A stretch of DNA of 64,000 nucleotides from an uncultured Pelagibacteraceae bacterium (GTDB lineage Bacteria > Pseudomonadota > Alphaproteobacteria > Pelagibacterales > Pelagibacteraceae). Every line of letters starts with the position of its first letter. Positions within the stretch are counted from its first letter, which is position 1. This document shows, one piece after another, positions 12,116-26,552 of the stretch. A program made the translations under genes and the position numbers. The notes below the pieces were generated by a model, which worked only from the letters and a program-made list of their open reading frames with translations, ran no database searches and was not told the origin of the DNA. Where the stretch lies: the NCBI GenBank assembly GCA_902527265.1, contig CABZNY010000004.1:1-64000 (forward strand), written 5' to 3'.

Positions 12116-14998
12116 ATGTCAGCTTCCAAAAATCTTGAGTACAAAAAAACTTCATTTTTAAATAAATCAAATAATGCATTTATTGAGCAAATGTATGTAA
12201 AGTTTATAAATAAAGATCCTAGTTTGCCAAAAGGTTGGAAAGAATATTTTCTTGATATAAGTGAAGATTTAGACTCTGTTGTTAGAGAAATAAAGGGTCC
12301 CTCTTGGAGTCCAAAAAAAGTAAAAATTAAAGAAAATATAGAATTTAAAAAAGAAGATTCCACTCTAAAAGTTAATCAAGCTGATGTAATAGATGGAAAT
12401 AGTAATTCAATAAGAGCTGTTTCACTTATTAGATCTTATAGACAAAGAGGACATCTACTTTCTAAACTAGATCCACTAGAAATAAGAGAAAGTGAATATT
12501 TAGATGAATTGCACCCTGAAAATTATGGTTTTAGTAAAAAAGATTATGATAAGCAAATATATTTAGATGGTGTTTTAAATAAAGAGTATTCAAACATAAG
12601 AGAAATTTTATCCATACTTAGAAAAACTTATTGTGGATCAGTTGGTTATGAATATATGCATATATCAAATCCAACAGAGAGAAAATGGTTTAGGGACAGA
12701 GTAGAAAAAGATGAAAATGCATTAAAATTTACAGAAAATGGTAAAAATGCAATTTTGAATAAATTAATTCAAGCTGAGGGATTTGAGAAATTTTTACATA
12801 CAAAATATGTTGGTTCCAAAAGATTTGGTCTAGATGGAGGTGAAAGCTTAATTCCAGGTTTGGAGCAAATTATAAAAATTGGAGGCCAATCCAAGATTAA
12901 AGAGGTTAAAATTGGAATGTCTCACAGAGGAAGACTAAATGTTTTAGCTAACGTCTTACAAAAATCATACAAAAGAATATTTAATGAATTTGCAGGTGAA
13001 ATAAACAATACAGACGAGGATAGTGCTGGGGATGTGAAATATCATTTGGGAGCTTCATCTGACAGAGAATTTGATGGAAATTCTGTACATGTGAGTTTAA
13101 CAGATAATCCTTCGCACTTGGAAGCAGTTAATCCAGTTGTGCTAGGTCAGACTAGAGCAAAACAATTTTTTCATAAAGATACTGAAAGAAATAAAGTAAT
13201 TCCAATTTTAATTCATGGAGATGCTGCTTTTGCTGGACAAGGTATTGTTGCCGAATGTTTTGCAATGTCGGGTTTACCAGGACACAATACAGGTGGAACT
13301 ATTCATATAATTGTGAATAATCAAATTGGATTTACCACAAGCCCTAGGTTTGCAAGATCTTCCCCTCACCCATCAGATATTGCTAAAATGGTTGATGCAC
13401 CTATCATCCATGTCAATGGAGATGACCCAGAAGCCGTTGTTTATGCCTCAAGAATTGCAACCGAATTTAGATTAAAGTTCAATCGAGATGTAGTAATTGA
13501 CTTAGTTTGTTATAGACGATTTGGACACAATGAGGGAGATGAGCCATCATTCACTCAACCATTGATGTATAAAAAAATTAGATCGCATCAATCAACAGCG
13601 AATATATATGGATCTAAACTTATTAATGAAAATTTAATATCTAAAGAGGGTTTAAATGATCAAATTAAAAAATTTAAAGATCTTTTAGATGATCAATTTA
13701 AAACAGCTAAAGATTATAATCCTAAAATTGAATGGTTTGAAGGAGCATGGTCTAGCTATAAACCTAAAAAAGGGAAAGATAAAAGAGGAATTACTGGAGC
13801 AGATGAAAAAATACTTAAAAATATTTCAGATAAAATAAATGTTGTTCCATCTGAAATAAGTATTCACAAAACTATTAGCAAAATTTTGCAAAGTAGAAAA
13901 AAATCTGTAGACGATGGTTTAAATATTGACTGGTCTACTGCTGAATCATTAGCTTTTGGTTCATTATTAGACGAAGGTTTTCCAGTTCGATTTGTAGGAC
14001 AAGATTCTGGCAGAGGAACATTCAGTCAGAGACATTCAGTTTTAAGAGACCAAACAAATAATTCTAGATATATTCCATTAAATAATATTTCAAAAAATCA
14101 AAAAAAATTTGAAATAGTTGATAGTTTTTTGTCAGAACTTGCAGTTTTAGGATTTGAATATGGATATAGTTTAGTAGAACCAAATACTCTTACTCTTTGG
14201 GAAGCTCAATTTGGTGATTTCGCAAATGGTGCACAAGTTATAATTGATCAATTTATTGCATCTGGTGAAAGAAAATGGCAAAGAGCATCAGGTTTAGTAA
14301 TGTTATTACCTCATGGTTATGAAGGTCAAGGGCCAGAACATTCATCAGCTAGACTTGAAAGATTTTTACAAATGTGTGCAAATGATAATCTTCAAGTTAT
14401 GAATTGTACAACTCCAGCAAATTATTTTCACGCTTTACGTAGACAAATACATCGTGATTTTAGAAAACCACTTGTAATCATGACACCTAAATCTTTGTTA
14501 AGAAATAAGTTTTGTGTATCAACCATTGATGATTTTAGTAAGCAAACATCATTTCACCGAATAATGTGGGATCATGCATTAAGTGATCAATCTAAAAATT
14601 TTATTAAATTAAAAAAATCTAGTGAAATAAAAAAAGTTATAATTTGTTCAGGAAAAGTATACTTCGATCTTTTAAATGCCAGAGAAAAATTAAAAAGAGA
14701 TGATGTGGTAATGTTTAGAATAGAGCAACTTTATCCTTTTCCAGCAAAGAGTTTGGTAAAAGAACTTAAACCATATGCTAAAAATGCTAATTTTTATTGG
14801 TGTCAGGAAGAGCCAAAAAATATGGGCGCATGGTTTTCAGTGAGAGATTATATACAATGGACATTGGATACCATTAAAGCTAAAAATAATGAAGTTTCTT
14901 ATATTGGAAGAAGTCCTGATGCATCACCAGCCACTGGATATGCTAAAAGGCATCAACTTGAGCAACAAGAAATTATAAATGAAGTATTTAATCAATGA
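12116..14998 (+). CDS. sucA: 2-oxoglutarate dehydrogenase E1
   Basis: 960 aa; [47 protein letters not shown]. Confidence 0.97.
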   Translation: MSASKNLEYKKTSFLNKSNNAFIEQMYVKFINKDPSLPKGWKEYFLDISEDLDSVVREIKGPSWSPKKVKIKENIEFKKEDSTLKVNQADVIDGNSNSIRAVSLIRSYRQRGHLLSKLDPLEIRESEYLDELHPENYGFSKKDYDKQIYLDGVLNKEYSNIREILSILRKTYCGSVGYEYMHISNPTERKWFRDRVEKDENALKFTENGKNAILNKLIQAEGFEKFLHTKYVGSKRFGLDGGESLIPGLEQIIKIGGQSKIKEVKIGMSHRGRLNVLANVLQKSYKRIFNEFAGEINNTDEDSAGDVKYHLGASSDREFDGNSVHVSLTDNPSHLEAVNPVVLGQTRAKQFFHKDTERNKVIPILIHGDAAFAGQGIVAECFAMSGLPGHNTGGTIHIIVNNQIGFTTSPRFARSSPHPSDIAKMVDAPIIHVNGDDPEAVVYASRIATEFRLKFNRDVVIDLVCYRRFGHNEGDEPSFTQPLMYKKIRSHQSTANIYGSKLINENLISKEGLNDQIKKFKDLLDDQFKTAKDYNPKIEWFEGAWSSYKPKKGKDKRGITGADEKILKNISDKINVVPSEISIHKTISKILQSRKKSVDDGLNIDWSTAESLAFGSLLDEGFPVRFVGQDSGRGTFSQRHSVLRDQTNNSRYIPLNNISKNQKKFEIVDSFLSELAVLGFEYGYSLVEPNTLTLWEAQFGDFANGAQVIIDQFIASGERKWQRASGLVMLLPHGYEGQGPEHSSARLERFLQMCANDNLQVMNCTTPANYFHALRRQIHRDFRKPLVIMTPKSLLRNKFCVSTIDDFSKQTSFHRIMWDHALSDQSKNFIKLKKSSEIKKVIICSGKVYFDLLNAREKLKRDDVVMFRIEQLYPFPAKSLVKELKPYAKNANFYWCQEEPKNMGAWFSVRDYIQWTLDTIKAKNNEVSYIGRSPDASPATGYAKRHQLEQQEIINEVFNQ

Positions 14999-16317
14999 GT
15001 GAAAAAATTTTAGTGCCTACTTTAGGTGAAAGTATAACAGAAGCAACAGTTTCTAAATGGTTGAAAAAAGAAGGTGAAACAGTTGAGGCGGATGAAGCAA
15101 TAGTTGAACTGGAAACTGATAAAGTAAATTTAGAAGTTCCGTCACCTATTAGTGGGACATTATCAGAAATTAGTTTTAAAGATGGGGATACAGTTGAAGT
15201 TGGAGCTGTATTAGGCTCAATTTCTGAAGGGAATGTTGATATTAAAAATGTACCCGAAAGCAAAAAACAACTTGAGGATAATGAAGAGAAAGAATTTAAA
15301 GATCAGAAAAGCAATGTAATTAATTTAGATATAGAAAAAAAACCTCAAACTAAGTTAGAAGAACCATTAGTATTAACTGAAGATCGTTCAATGGAGCTAT
15401 TAGAGGAAGAGCCTTTACTTTTAACTGAGGAAGTAGAAACAGAGGAAACCCCACAACAACCAATTATTCTTTCACCTGCAGTTAGAAAAATGGTTGCAGA
15501 AAAAAATATCAACTTAGATAATGTAAAGGGAACAGGCAAAGCAGGAAGAATTTTAAAAGGTGATCTAATTACAATGATGGGAGCCAACCCACAACCCAAC
15601 CAGAGAAGAATTCAATACGGTGAAGAAGAAAGAATTAAAATGACTCGTTTAAGGCAAACGATTGCAAAAAGATTAAAACAAGCTCAAGACAATGCAGCAA
15701 TGTTAACTACTTTTAACGAGGTAGATATGTCTGGGATTATGGCAATGAGAAAAGATAACCAAGAAGATTTCAAAAGCAGATACGGAATAAAGCTAGGTCT
15801 AATGTCATTTTTTGTTAAAGCTTGTGTCGTTGGACTAAAATTATTTCCAGCAATTAACGCTGAGATTGAAGATCAAGACATAATTTATAAGAATTATTAT
15901 AATATTAGTTTCGCTGTTGGAACTGAAAAAGGTTTAGTAGTTCCAGTGCTTAGAAATGCAGATGAGATGTCATTTGCTGAAATAGAAAAAGAAATAAAAA
16001 AATTATCTGAAAAAGCAAACACAGGTAGTTTAACAATTGAGGACTTACAAGGAGGCACGTTTACAATTAGCAATGGAGGTGTATATGGTTCCATGCTTTC
16101 AACACCAATATTAAACCCTCCTCAATCAGGTGTATTAGGTATGCATAATATTGTTGAAAGACCTGTAAATGATAATGGTGAGATAAAAATAAAACCAATA
16201 ATGTACTTGGCCTTGTCATATGATCATAGAATTATTGATGGAAAGGAATCCGTGTCGTTCTTAAAAACTGTTAAAGAAAATTTAGAAGACCCTAGAAGAT
16301 TATTTTTAAATATCTAA
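14995..16317 (+). CDS. sucB: 2-oxoglutarate dehydrogenase E2 (dihydrolipoyl succinyltransferase)
   Basis: Lipoyl domain ([14 protein letters not shown]), E3-binding domain, catalytic SYDHRIIDG. Confidence 0.96.
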   Translation: MSEKILVPTLGESITEATVSKWLKKEGETVEADEAIVELETDKVNLEVPSPISGTLSEISFKDGDTVEVGAVLGSISEGNVDIKNVPESKKQLEDNEEKEFKDQKSNVINLDIEKKPQTKLEEPLVLTEDRSMELLEEEPLLLTEEVETEETPQQPIILSPAVRKMVAEKNINLDNVKGTGKAGRILKGDLITMMGANPQPNQRRIQYGEEERIKMTRLRQTIAKRLKQAQDNAAMLTTFNEVDMSGIMAMRKDNQEDFKSRYGIKLGLMSFFVKACVVGLKLFPAINAEIEDQDIIYKNYYNISFAVGTEKGLVVPVLRNADEMSFAEIEKEIKKLSEKANTGSLTIEDLQGGTFTISNGGVYGSMLSTPILNPPQSGVLGMHNIVERPVNDNGEIKIKPIMYLALSYDHRIIDGKESVSFLKTVKENLEDPRRLFLNI

Positions 16318-17711
16318 TGGCTGAAAAATTTGATGTTACTGTAATTGGAGGAGGACCTGCAGGATATGTATGTGCAATTAGATTATCTCAATTAGGCTTA
16401 AAAACTGCATGTATAGAGTCCAGAGGATCTTTGGGAGGCACTTGCCTTAATATAGGGTGTATTCCTTCTAAAAGTCTTTTAAATATGTCAGAAAGTTTTC
16501 ATAGAGCTAAAAACTTCTCAAATATTGGTATTGAAACTGGAGAAATTAAGCTAAATCTTGAAAAAATGATGAATAATAAAGACAGCTCGGTTGCAACACT
16601 TACAAAAGGAGTGGAGTTCTTATTTAAAAAAAATAAAGTCACTTACATTAAAGGGGTTGGATCTTTTAATGAAAAAAACGAAATTTTAGTCAAAAATGAT
16701 AAATCAGAGATAAAAATTAAAACTGATAAAACCATTATAAGTACTGGATCAGAACCCCTATCACTTCCAGGAATAGATTTTGACGAAAAAAAAATTCTTT
16801 CATCAACAGGAGCTCTTAATATTTCAAAACTTCCAAAAAAAATGGTTGTTGTTGGGGGTGGATATATTGGCTTAGAGATGGGTTCTGTATGGTCAAGACT
16901 AGGAACTGAGGTTCATGTTATAGAATATTTAGACCACATAACTCCAGGGCTTGATAAAGAAATTTCAAATGAATTTATGAAAATATTAAAAAAACAGAAC
17001 ATTAAATTTGAGTTAAATACTAAAGTTGAAAAAATTTCTAAAAATGACCAAGGAGTAATAATAGAAACCTCTAATAAAGACGCAAAAAATAAAATTGAAG
17101 CTGATGTAGTTTTAATTTCTGTTGGAAGAAAACCTTACACCGATAAATTAAATTTAAAAAAAATTGGAGTAAATCTCGATAAAAAAGGAAAAATTACAGT
17201 TAATAAAAATTTTGAGACTAATGTTAAAAATGTTTATGCAATAGGAGATGTCATAAATGGACCAATGTTAGCTCATAAAGCTGAGGAGGAAGGAATAGCA
17301 GTAGCAGAGTTAATTGCTGGACAGTCTGGTCATGTAAATTATGATATTATACCTGGAGTAATTTATACTTCACCCGAGGTAGCCTATGTTGGTAAAAATG
17401 AGGAAGAATTAAAAGAAAAAAAAGTAAACTTCAAAGTAGGTAAATTTCCATTTATGGCAAACTCAAGAGCTAAAGCAATAAATGAGCCAGAGGGATTCGT
17501 TAAAATATTAGCTGAAAGTACAACAGACAGAGTGTTGGGAGTACATATAATCGGACCTCATGCTGGAGAAATGATTGCAGAAATGTCCGTAGCAATGGAA
17601 TTTGGCGCTAGTTCCGAAGATATTGCAAGAACATGTCATGCTCATCCTACTTTTTCAGAAGCGATAAAAGAAGCTGCTTTATCTGTAGATAAAAGACAAA
17701 TTCACTCTTAA
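16317..17711 (+). CDS. lpd: Dihydrolipoyl dehydrogenase
   Basis: GGTCLNIGCIPSKSLL redox disulfide motif, HAHPTFSEA C-terminal motif. Confidence 0.97.
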   Translation: MAEKFDVTVIGGGPAGYVCAIRLSQLGLKTACIESRGSLGGTCLNIGCIPSKSLLNMSESFHRAKNFSNIGIETGEIKLNLEKMMNNKDSSVATLTKGVEFLFKKNKVTYIKGVGSFNEKNEILVKNDKSEIKIKTDKTIISTGSEPLSLPGIDFDEKKILSSTGALNISKLPKKMVVVGGGYIGLEMGSVWSRLGTEVHVIEYLDHITPGLDKEISNEFMKILKKQNIKFELNTKVEKISKNDQGVIIETSNKDAKNKIEADVVLISVGRKPYTDKLNLKKIGVNLDKKGKITVNKNFETNVKNVYAIGDVINGPMLAHKAEEEGIAVAELIAGQSGHVNYDIIPGVIYTSPEVAYVGKNEEELKEKKVNFKVGKFPFMANSRAKAINEPEGFVKILAESTTDRVLGVHIIGPHAGEMIAEMSVAMEFGASSEDIARTCHAHPTFSEAIKEAALSVDKRQIHS

Positions 17712-17712
17712 T

Positions 17713-17739
17713 ATATTTCATAATTTATTTATGAAATAT
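17713..17739. promoter_or_regulatory. Perfect 11-bp stem, 5-nt loop inverted repeat covering the priA start codon
   Basis: atatttcataa-tttat-ttatgaaatat; ATG of priA (17731) is in the 3' arm. Confidence 0.6.
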
Positions 17740-19686
17740 CCTGTCCTAATACCTAATATATTTAATTTCCCTTTTACATATGAAAGTGACTTGGATCTTA
17801 AAGTTGGAGATTATGTTTATGTTCCCTTTGGAAAATCAAAAATAACAGGCGTTGTATGGAATGAATTTGAAAAAAAAAATAAAAAAAATTTCCAGATAAA
17901 AAAAATTCTTAAAAAAATAGAAATTGAACCACTTAAAAAAGAAATTATTACTTTTTTGAATTGGTTTTCGGAATACAACTTAGTGCCAAAAGGAATGTGT
18001 TTAAAATTACATTTACTTAGTGGAGAAGCAATCACTAATTATGAAGATGAAAATTATCTACCCTATAATAAACAAAAGTTTGTAAATAATTTTACCCTGT
18101 CTTCAGATCAAAGAGAAATATTTGAGGAAATTTCAAAAAAAAATAATAAATTTAGAGTCCATCTTTTACAAGGGACTACAGGTTCAGGAAAAACAATTGT
18201 TTATTTTAATCATATAAAACAATTGTTAGAAAAAGGGCATCAAGCAATGATTCTAATACCTGAAATTGGTTTAACCGCAGAATTTGAAAATAAATTTGAA
18301 GAATTTTTTGGTTTCAGTGCTGCAGTGTGGCACTCTGGAATAACACCTAAAAAAAAGAAAATAATTTGGAGTGGAGCATCATCAGGAAAAATTAATGTAA
18401 TTATTGGTGCTCGTTCCTCATTATTTTTACCATTTAAAAATCTTGGAATTATAATTGTAGACGAAGAGCACGATCAATCATTCAAACAAGATGAAGGAGT
18501 AATTTATAATGCAAGAGACATGGCAATTGCCAGAGCTAATTTTGAAAATATCCCTATCAATCTTGTTACTGCTGTACCCTCAATAGAAACATATGCAAAT
18601 ATTAAGAAAAAAAAATATTCTGTATCACGTTTAACTAAAAGATATAAAGATGCAAATTTACCTTCATATGAAATAATAGACTTAAATAAAAATAAGTTAG
18701 ATAAACAATCATGGATTGCCAATGAAACCTTGGAGAAGGTAAATAATCACTTAAAAAAAAATGACCAAGTATTATTTTTTATTAATAGAAGGGGTTTTGC
18801 TCCATATGCTCTTTGTAAAAGATGTTTAAATGTTTACTCCTGTCCAAATTGTTCAATAAATTTAGTATATCACAAACATAAAAATAAATTACTTTGTCAT
18901 TATTGTGGTTTTCAAGCTCAGTTAAGTAGAAATTGTAAGAAAGGTGAGGTATGTGATTTTGTTTTTAGTGGCCCAGGTGTTGAGAGAATTTCTGAAGAGG
19001 TTAAACTTAAATTCCCAAATAAAAAAATATCAATTTTTTCAAGTGATACCATGAATAAAAAATCTTCTAAAAAAAAATTAGAAGATATAGTTAAAGGAAA
19101 AATTGATATACTTATTGGAACACAATTAATTTCTAAAGGTTTTCATTTTCCAAAATTAAACTGCATTGTTATTTTAGATATTGATCTTAATTCAAATGGA
19201 CACGATTTAAGAACTGCAGAAAAAAACTTACAACTCTATCACCAATTATCTGGACGGGCTGGAAGAACTGGTAAACCAGCTAAAGTATATTTTCAAACAT
19301 ATAACTCAAACCAAAGTATTATAAATCAAATAACAAATCCTGATCCTTTTATTTTTTTAGAAAATGAATTGAAATTAAGAGAGAAAAATAATCTACCACC
19401 TTTTGAAAGATTTATTTCATTAATACTTACCTCTTCAAATGAAAGAAGTTTAGAAAAAGAGTCAATGGATATAAAAAATATTTTATCAGAATCCTTAAAC
19501 GAAAAAATTTTGGGACCTGTTAATGCACCTATATATCGAGTTAGACGAAAGTATAGGCAGAGACTTTTGATAAGATCTAAAAAGGGTTCTAATATTCAAA
19601 AAAGATTGAGTGAAGTCTTAATTACGTACAAATTACCTAAAGAAATAAAACTAACAGTTGATGTTGACCCAATAACCTTCAATTAA
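17731..19686 (+). CDS. priA: Primosomal protein N' (replication restart helicase PriA)
   Basis: LLQGTTGSGKTIVYF Walker A, DEEHDQSFKQDEG, zinc-binding CxxC repeats, SGRAGRTGKPAKV. Confidence 0.95.
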   Translation: MKYPVLIPNIFNFPFTYESDLDLKVGDYVYVPFGKSKITGVVWNEFEKKNKKNFQIKKILKKIEIEPLKKEIITFLNWFSEYNLVPKGMCLKLHLLSGEAITNYEDENYLPYNKQKFVNNFTLSSDQREIFEEISKKNNKFRVHLLQGTTGSGKTIVYFNHIKQLLEKGHQAMILIPEIGLTAEFENKFEEFFGFSAAVWHSGITPKKKKIIWSGASSGKINVIIGARSSLFLPFKNLGIIIVDEEHDQSFKQDEGVIYNARDMAIARANFENIPINLVTAVPSIETYANIKKKKYSVSRLTKRYKDANLPSYEIIDLNKNKLDKQSWIANETLEKVNNHLKKNDQVLFFINRRGFAPYALCKRCLNVYSCPNCSINLVYHKHKNKLLCHYCGFQAQLSRNCKKGEVCDFVFSGPGVERISEEVKLKFPNKKISIFSSDTMNKKSSKKKLEDIVKGKIDILIGTQLISKGFHFPKLNCIVILDIDLNSNGHDLRTAEKNLQLYHQLSGRAGRTGKPAKVYFQTYNSNQSIINQITNPDPFIFLENELKLREKNNLPPFERFISLILTSSNERSLEKESMDIKNILSESLNEKILGPVNAPIYRVRRKYRQRLLIRSKKGSNIQKRLSEVLITYKLPKEIKLTVDVDPITFN

Positions 19687-19784
19687 TGGTCAAATTTTGC
19701 ACTATTTAGTCAATCTGTTACTTGAAGACACTAAACTCATATGCTACTTAATCCCAAAAAATCTTCTAAAACAAAGAGTTAAAA

Positions 19785-20342
19785 TTGAGCAAAAATAACA
19801 GTTTTTCAGCAACTACAGCAAGTAGATATTCTTTAGCGCTATATGAACTGGCTAATGAAAATAATTCAATTGATGAGGTTGAAGAACAATCAATATCTTT
19901 GTTAAAATTAATAGATGAAAGTAAAGATTTCAGTTCATTAATAAAAGATCCTACTAACTCAGTAAATGAACTTCAGGATGTAATTAACAAAATTGCAGAA
20001 AATTATAAATTAAACTCTTTAATATCAAAATTTATAGGTTTTCTAATATCTAAAAGAAGATTTTTTTATATAAAAACAATTCTTCAAGATTTTGTTGATA
20101 CTTGCTCAAAAAAAAGAGGAGAAGTAAAAGCTGAACTAATTTCCTCTAAAGAATTATCAGGAGAACAAGTAATTAAAATCAAAGACGAATTGTCTCAAAA
20201 TTTTAACGCAAAAATAAAATTAGACTATAAATATGATAAAAGTTTAATTGGAGGTTTAGTAATACAAGTTGGCAGTATTATGGTAGATACCTCTATTAAA
20301 AATAAATTACAACAAATCGAAAATACAATGATAGAGGCTTAA
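19785..20342 (+). CDS. atpH: F1Fo ATP synthase delta subunit (TTG start)
   Basis: SATTASRYSLALYELA N-terminus; first gene of atpHAGDC; start codon TTG at 19785. Confidence 0.93.
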   Translation: MSKNNSFSATTASRYSLALYELANENNSIDEVEEQSISLLKLIDESKDFSSLIKDPTNSVNELQDVINKIAENYKLNSLISKFIGFLISKRRFFYIKTILQDFVDTCSKKRGEVKAELISSKELSGEQVIKIKDELSQNFNAKIKLDYKYDKSLIGGLVIQVGSIMVDTSIKNKLQQIENTMIEA

Positions 20343-21878
20343 ATGGAAATAAATCCTTCAGAAGTAACAAAAATATTAAAAGAACAAATTAAAAAGTTTG
20401 GAGATAAAGCTGAGGTTACAGAGGTTGGTCAAGTTTTATCAGTAGGAGATGGTATAGCAAGAATTTATGGATTAGATAATGTTCAAGCTGGAGAAATGGT
20501 AGAATTTTCTGATGGCTCTAAAGGAATGGCATTAAATCTTGAGAGTGAAAATGTAGGTGTAGTGATTTTTGGTGATGATAAAGCAGTTAAAGAAGGTGAT
20601 ACTGTAAAAAGAACTGGTGCGATTGTTGACACACCAGTTGGAAAAGAATTGCTTGGTAGAGTAGTTGATGGTTTAGGAAACCCAATTGACGGAAAAGGTG
20701 CGTTAGATAAAAGTTTAAAAAGAAGTAGGGTTGAAGTTAAAGCTCCTGGTATAATTCCACGTAAATCTGTAAGTGAACCGATGCAGACTGGACTTAAATC
20801 AATTGATAGTTTAGTTCCAATTGGAAGAGGACAAAGAGAATTAATTATTGGTGATAGACAAACAGGTAAAACAGCAGTTGCGATCGATGCAATAATTAAC
20901 CAAAAAAAAATTAATGAGTCTGGAGACGAAAAGAAAAAATTATATTGTATTTACGTAGCCGTAGGACAAAAGAGATCCACAGTTAGACAAATTGAAAAAA
21001 CATTAGAGGAAGCTGGTGCAATGGAGTACACAACAATAGTAGCAGCAACAGCATCAGATGCAGCACCTTTGCAATTTTTAGCCCCATACACTGGATGTAC
21101 TATGGGTGAGTATTTTAGAGATAATGGAATGCATGCTTTAATAATATATGACGATTTATCAAAACAAGCTGTTGCTTACAGACAAATGTCTCTATTGTTA
21201 AGAAGACCTCCTGGAAGAGAAGCGTATCCTGGTGATGTCTTTTATCTACACAGTAGATTACTTGAAAGAGCAGCAAAATTAGGTGATGAACATGGTGGAG
21301 GCTCTTTAACAGCTCTTCCAATCATTGAGACTCAAGGAGGTGACGTTTCTGCATTTATACCAACAAATGTGATCTCAATTACTGATGGACAAATTTTCCT
21401 TGAAACTGAACTTTTTAACCAAGGTATCAGACCAGCAATTAATGTTGGTTTATCTGTATCAAGAGTTGGATCGTCTGCTCAGACAAAGGCCATGAAAAAA
21501 GTTTCAGGATCGATGAAGTTAGAATTGGCCCAATATAGAGAAATGGCTGCATTTGCTCAGTTTGGTTCAGACCTTGATGCATCTACTCAAAAATTACTTA
21601 ACAGAGGTTCAAAATTAACTGAACTATTAAAACAAAATCAATATTCACCAATGACAGTTGCAGAACAAGTCATTTCTGTATTTTGTGGAGTTAGAGGACA
21701 TCTTGATGATATTGAACAAAAGGATATTGCAAGTTTCGAGAATAAAATTATTGAAAAATGCAAAGCTGAAAAGCCAGATATAATTGAGTCAATCACTGCT
21801 TCAGGAAAACTTGAGGATGATAAAGAGAAAGAATTGAATGAAATTATTTTACAACTTAAGAAAGATTTTAACGCATAA
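20343..21878 (+). CDS. atpA: ATP synthase alpha subunit
   Basis: [18 protein letters not shown] Walker A; canonical AtpA. Confidence 0.98.
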   Translation: MEINPSEVTKILKEQIKKFGDKAEVTEVGQVLSVGDGIARIYGLDNVQAGEMVEFSDGSKGMALNLESENVGVVIFGDDKAVKEGDTVKRTGAIVDTPVGKELLGRVVDGLGNPIDGKGALDKSLKRSRVEVKAPGIIPRKSVSEPMQTGLKSIDSLVPIGRGQRELIIGDRQTGKTAVAIDAIINQKKINESGDEKKKLYCIYVAVGQKRSTVRQIEKTLEEAGAMEYTTIVAATASDAAPLQFLAPYTGCTMGEYFRDNGMHALIIYDDLSKQAVAYRQMSLLLRRPPGREAYPGDVFYLHSRLLERAAKLGDEHGGGSLTALPIIETQGGDVSAFIPTNVISITDGQIFLETELFNQGIRPAINVGLSVSRVGSSAQTKAMKKVSGSMKLELAQYREMAAFAQFGSDLDASTQKLLNRGSKLTELLKQNQYSPMTVAEQVISVFCGVRGHLDDIEQKDIASFENKIIEKCKAEKPDIIESITASGKLEDDKEKELNEIILQLKKDFNA

Positions 21879-21884
21879 AAAATA

Positions 21885-24180
<2,296 letters not shown>

Positions 24181-24181
<1 letters not shown>

Positions 24182-24573
24182 TGAGCGAAGAATATTCTGT
24201 AGAAATAGTAAACCCTGAAAAATCATTTTTATCAAAAAATGATGTCACCGAGGTAGTTGTCCCTGCATTTGAAGGTGAGATAGGGATTTTAAAAGACCAT
24301 ATCTCTATTATTTCTTTTTTAAAACCAGGAATAATTAAAATATTTTCAAAGTCTGGCGAGGAAAGTTTTTATATAAATGATGGAATAATTGAATTTAAAG
24401 ATAATAATCTTTCTATACTTACTAGTCTTATTTTAAATTTAAAAGACATTGATAAAGAAAAAATTTCAGAAATTCAGAAATCTGCTGAGGAAGAACTTAA
24501 CAAGTCTGATATAAATGATCAGGAAAAATATTTGCTTGATCAAAAACTTGAAGTATTAAAATCAATTAACTAA
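24181..24573 (+). CDS. atpC: ATP synthase epsilon subunit
   Basis: Epsilon beta-barrel domain (VVVPAFEGEIGILKDH); last gene of operon. Confidence 0.94.
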
Positions 24574-25041
24574 AATTTTTTTTATTTCTTCTTGAACTTT
24601 TTCGTATACATGTAGTTTAAATTCTACCACAAGTTCAGTAATTTTATCTGGATCTACCCATTTCCATTCAAGAAATTCTGGATGTTTTGTATTAATATTA
24701 ATTTCTTTTTCATCACCATTAAATCTCATTATATACCATTGTTGTTTTTGACCTTTAAATTTACCTTTCCAAATTATTCCTAGTAATTCATTTGGTAAAT
24801 GGTAGGTAAGTAAGCCATCAATTTTTTTAATTAAACTTACTGATTTAATACTAGTTTCTTCTTTTAATTCTCTAATTGCAGCCTCATAAAAGTCTTCACC
24901 TTTATCAACCCCACCTTGTGGCATTTGCCAAAAGTTTTTTTTATTATCTATTCTTTTTGCAACAAAAATTTTATTTTCTTTATTTAAAACAACTATCCCA
25001 ACACCACTTCTAAGTGGTAAATTTTTATATTTCTCTTTCAT
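24562..25041 (-). CDS. rppH: RNA pyrophosphohydrolase (Nudix)
   Basis: LPLRSGVGIVVLN, Nudix box GGVDKGEDFYEAAIRELKEETSI. Confidence 0.93.
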   Translation of the reverse strand: MKEKYKNLPLRSGVGIVVLNKENKIFVAKRIDNKKNFWQMPQGGVDKGEDFYEAAIRELKEETSIKSVSLIKKIDGLLTYHLPNELLGIIWKGKFKGQKQQWYIMRFNGDEKEININTKHPEFLEWKWVDPDKITELVVEFKLHVYEKVQEEIKKILVN

Positions 25042-25042
25042 T

Positions 25043-26188
25043 TTAGCCGTTTAAAAGCTCTAGAGCAAATTGAAGTTGATTGTCTGTATCAGTATTAAAC
25101 CTAAAGTCATCAGATCCTTCAGCTACCTCAATATCAGGCGAGACACCTATTTCTGATATAGATTTTCCTGATGGAAGATAATATTTAGATACAGTCAATC
25201 TTATTGCACCTTTATTTTTTAGTGGAATGATTGATTGCACAGAACCTTTACCATAGCTATTTTCTCCAATTATTATTGCTCTTTTGTGATCCTTTAGCGC
25301 CCCTGCTACAATTTCAGATGCAGATGCTGAACCATAATTTATTAGGACCACAATTGTATCTCCATCTAATATATCACCTTTTCTTGCAAAGAATTTTCTA
25401 CTTTCATATTTTCTTTTACTTTTTGTTGAAACAATTTCTCCACTATCTATAAAAAAATCTGTAATTTTAATTGCCTGAGAAAGTAGTCCACCAGGATTAT
25501 TTCTTAAATCTAAAATATAATTTTTAACATTTTCATTTTTTTTAAACTCTTTAATTTTGTCTCTAATTTGACCACTACTGTTTTCATTAAAAGAAGTAAG
25601 TCTTAAATAACCAGTTTGATTACCTAATATCTCAGATTTTACTGATGAAACTTTAATTTTTTCTCTAGTAATATTAAAAACTAATGCCTTTCGTTCGCCC
25701 CTTCTTCTAACTGTTATTTCAATATCTGATCCAACAGGACCCCTCATTATGTCAACTGCTTCACTTAAAGATTTACCTTGAACCTGAATATCATTAATTC
25801 TTACTATATAATCACCAGCTTTAACACCTGCTTCAGCCGCAGGTGAGTCGTCCATTGGTGTTATTACTTTTATTACTCCAGCTTCCATGCTCACTTCAAT
25901 TCCTAGTCCTCCAAATTCTCCACTCGTTTCTGTTTGCATACTTTGATAAGAGTCTGGTGACATATAAGCAGAATAAGGATCTAAGGATTGAAGAACACCA
26001 TTGATTGCAGCATCCATTGCATCACTTTGGTTTACCTCATCAACAAATTCTTTATTAATTTTATCTAAGACTTCTGAAAAAACATCTATTTTTTTATAAA
26101 TATCATTCTCTTCTGATACGGCAACAATACTAGTTACAAAAAAATAAATAAATAATGATAAAAAATATGTTTTAAGTTTTTTCATCAT
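25043..26188 (-). CDS. ctpA: Carboxy-terminal processing protease, S41 family
   Basis: Signal peptide, PDZ domain, catalytic NYGSASASEIVAGALKDH. Confidence 0.94.
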   Translation of the reverse strand: MMKKLKTYFLSLFIYFFVTSIVAVSEENDIYKKIDVFSEVLDKINKEFVDEVNQSDAMDAAINGVLQSLDPYSAYMSPDSYQSMQTETSGEFGGLGIEVSMEAGVIKVITPMDDSPAAEAGVKAGDYIVRINDIQVQGKSLSEAVDIMRGPVGSDIEITVRRRGERKALVFNITREKIKVSSVKSEILGNQTGYLRLTSFNENSSGQIRDKIKEFKKNENVKNYILDLRNNPGGLLSQAIKITDFFIDSGEIVSTKSKRKYESRKFFARKGDILDGDTIVVLINYGSASASEIVAGALKDHKRAIIIGENSYGKGSVQSIIPLKNKGAIRLTVSKYYLPSGKSISEIGVSPDIEVAEGSDDFRFNTDTDNQLQFALELLNG

Positions 26189-26535
26189 ATAATTACTTTT
26201 TCTTTAGGAATTAATTCAGACCATATTTTTTCTAATTCATAAAATTTTCTTTTTTCAGGATTGAAAATATGAATAATAAGATCAATTCCATCTACAAGTT
26301 TCCAATCACTACTTTCTCTTCCTTCAATTTTACAATTGCTTACACCATTTTTTTTTAAGTATTCATATACTTGTTCTGATAAAGCTTGGATATGTCTTGA
26401 AGATGTTCCGCTAGCGATTATCATTTGATCAGCTATTGACGATTTTCCATCTAAATCTATTGAAACAATATCTAAGGCTTTATTTGCATCTAAAAGATTG
26501 ACTACATCTTTGTGAAGAGAAGAGATTTTGTCCAT
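26185..26535 (-). CDS. rsfS: Ribosomal silencing factor
   Basis: SSRHIQALSEQVYEYLKKNG, EGRESSDWKLVDGIDLIIHIF. Confidence 0.93.
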   Translation of the reverse strand: MDKISSLHKDVVNLLDANKALDIVSIDLDGKSSIADQMIIASGTSSRHIQALSEQVYEYLKKNGVSNCKIEGRESSDWKLVDGIDLIIHIFNPEKRKFYELEKIWSELIPKEKVII

Positions 26536-26552
26536 TAATTACTAAAAGAGTA

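Noticed and set aside
19687-19784. Possible structured leader upstream of atpH
   Set aside because: I could not find a stable stem or known motif; only weak promoter-like hexamers.
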